Of a stretch of DNA of 6,503 bases, positions 5,357 through 6,503 are shown piece after piece. The stretch covers positions 1 through 6,503 of the forward strand of contig CAIZGT010000436.1 in assembly GCA_903932545.1 (NCBI GenBank), written 5' to 3'. How positions within the stretch are numbered: position 1 is the stretch's first letter; every line of letters starts with the position of its first letter. Position numbers and translations under genes: made by a program. The notes beneath the pieces are model-generated. The model searched no databases, was not told the origin of the DNA, and saw only the letters and a program-made list of their open reading frames with translations. Source of the DNA: an uncultured Rhodospirillales bacterium (lineage in GTDB: Bacteria; Pseudomonadota; Alphaproteobacteria; Acetobacterales; Acetobacteraceae).

Positions 5357-6503
5357 ATGGGCCTAGTGGGGAGAATGGTCTTGGTTCGCATGCGCGCTGC
5401 CCTGCTGGTGTCGGTTTTCAGTTTTTCCTTGGTTGCACCAATGTGGCCAGCGATGGCGCAGGATGCGTCGCAAGACACATCAGTGCGCCGGATGGCCCAG
5501 GCGATCTCGCCCTCCGGTGTGATTGCCGCCATCCGGGTGGAGGGCAACCAGCGCATCGAGAGCGGCACGATTGTGTCGTATCTGGTGGTGCAGCAGGGTG
5601 ACAGCTTCGATCCTGAGCGGCTCGACCGTTCGCTGAAATCGCTCTACGCCACCGGCCTGTTCGCTGACGTGGTGCTCCGCCGTGACGGCTCAAGCTTGGT
5701 GGTGCGGGTGGAAGAAAACCCGATCATCAATCAGGTTGCCTATGAGGGGAACAAGAAGGTTACGGATGACGCGCTGAAGAAGGTTCTCAGCCTCAAGCCG
5801 CGCTCGGTGTTCACCACGGCGCTGGTGCAGTCCGACAAGCAGAAAATTCTCGAAGAATACTCGAAAAAGGGCCGGTTCGGCGCGCGTGTTGATGCCAAAG
5901 TGGTCAAGCTGGATCAGAACCGGGTTAATCTCGTGTTCGAGATCGATGAAGGCTCAGACACCTACATCGCGAAAATCGCTTTCGTCGGCAATCACGTCTT
6001 CAGTGAAGGCCGCCTGCGCGAAGTGGTGTCATCACGAGAGGAAGCTTGGTGGCGGTTCCTGTCCTCGACGGACAGCTATGATCCGGACCGTTTGCAATAT
6101 GACCGCGAATTGCTGCGCCGTTTTTATCTGCGCAACGGCTATGCCGATGTTGATATCAGCATCCCCACCGCCGAGCTGACGTCTGACCGTTCAGCGTTCT
6201 TCGTCAGCTTCACGGTGCGTGAGGGCGAACGGTATGCTGTGGGCAAGGTTGAGGTGAAGAGCAGCCTCAAGAACGTTGATCCGGCGGAACTGCGCGAGGT
6301 TGTCGGCATCGACGAGAATGATTGGTATGACGGCAGCTTGGTCGATACTGCCGTGACCAAGGTCAGCGATCGGGTGCGCGCGCAGGGCTATGCTTTTGTT
6401 GATGTGAAGCCGGTGGTTACCCGCGATGTCGCCAAGAAGCTGATCAACATGCAATTTGTGGTGGGTGAAGGCCCGCGCGTGTATGTTGAGCGGATCGATA
6501 TTG
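5357..6503 (+). CDS. bamA: Outer-membrane protein assembly factor BamA, N-terminal part (runs off the right edge)
   Basis: BamA is the Omp85-family core of the BAM complex, which folds beta-barrel proteins into the outer membrane. From the chosen start 382 residues are visible, about half of the usual length; the barrel lies beyond the window. A signal peptide covers residues 1-34, with basic N-region, hydrophobic run AALLVSVFSFSLVAPMW, and cleavage after AMA before QDAS. POTRA domains follow: P1 about 56-122 (IRVEGNQRIE..YATGLFADV), P2 123-199 (VAYEGNKKVTDD..YSKKGRFGARV), P3 200-291 (IAFVGNHVF..FYLRNGYADVDI), P4 292-373 (VEVKSSLKNV..RAQGYAFVDV), with P5 beginning at VERIDI. The ATG at 5357 is chosen because GAGG lies 7 bases upstream and an in-frame stop (5345-5347) precedes it. 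In-frame alternatives are ATG 5375, TTG 5381 (GGGGAG 7 bases upstream) and ATG 5390, all giving workable signal peptides. In many proteobacteria rseP lies directly upstream; here it does not. Confidence 0.95.
   Translation, partial: MGLVGRMVLVRMRAALLVSVFSFSLVAPMWPAMAQDASQDTSVRRMAQAISPSGVIAAIRVEGNQRIESGTIVSYLVVQQGDSFDPERLDRSLKSLYATGLFADVVLRRDGSSLVVRVEENPIINQVAYEGNKKVTDDALKKVLSLKPRSVFTTALVQSDKQKILEEYSKKGRFGARVDAKVVKLDQNRVNLVFEIDEGSDTYIAKIAFVGNHVFSEGRLREVVSSREEAWWRFLSSTDSYDPDRLQYDRELLRRFYLRNGYADVDISIPTAELTSDRSAFFVSFTVREGERYAVGKVEVKSSLKNVDPAELREVVGIDENDWYDGSLVDTAVTKVSDRVRAQGYAFVDVKPVVTRDVAKKLINMQFVVGEGPRVYVERIDI

Noticed and set aside
5200..5568. 122-codon minus-strand frame across the bamA start
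   Set aside because: It overlaps the bamA signal peptide and POTRA1 in antisense, and its composition is that of a shadow frame.
1..6503. CRISPR array, insertion sequence, tRNA or rRNA
   Set aside because: I read both strands and found no regular repeats, transposase-like protein, terminal inverted repeats or cloverleaf-type sequence.

Overview
This is a chromosomal housekeeping segment from a GC-rich alphaproteobacterium. Protein style (the BamA POTRA sequence, PdxH, FabI and the kinase-like protein) and codon use suggest Sphingomonadales. That assignment comes from recalled family resemblance, not from a search. There is no sign of a mobile element, CRISPR array, tRNA or rRNA.

Layout. Positions 1-1633 are read on the minus strand: pdxH (PLP synthesis), then directly downstream a bifunctional APH-fold kinase/P-loop ATPase gene of the COG2187/COG0645 type, which leaves the window at position 1. 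A 140-bp divergent promoter region (1634-1773) separates these from plus-strand genes. The first two are fabI (enoyl-ACP reductase) and aroC (chorismate synthase), joined by a one-base TAATG overlap and almost certainly co-transcribed. A 168-bp AT-richer gap with two dyads (3720-3887) leads to a 419-residue protein that I cannot assign to a named family. A second gap of about 209 bp (5148-5356) precedes bamA, the outer-membrane assembly factor, which leaves the window at the right edge after four complete POTRA domains.

Functionally these are core genes (cofactor, fatty-acid and aromatic biosynthesis, and outer-membrane biogenesis), with two less understood members. One is the kinase-like protein, whose substrate is unknown. 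The other is the unknown protein before bamA. Its predicted order of helices and strands resembles a PD-(D/E)XK nuclease core with the catalytic lysine missing. It sits where rseP often lies in proteobacteria. That protein is the best candidate in the window for undescribed biology. I see no convincing novel multi-gene system.
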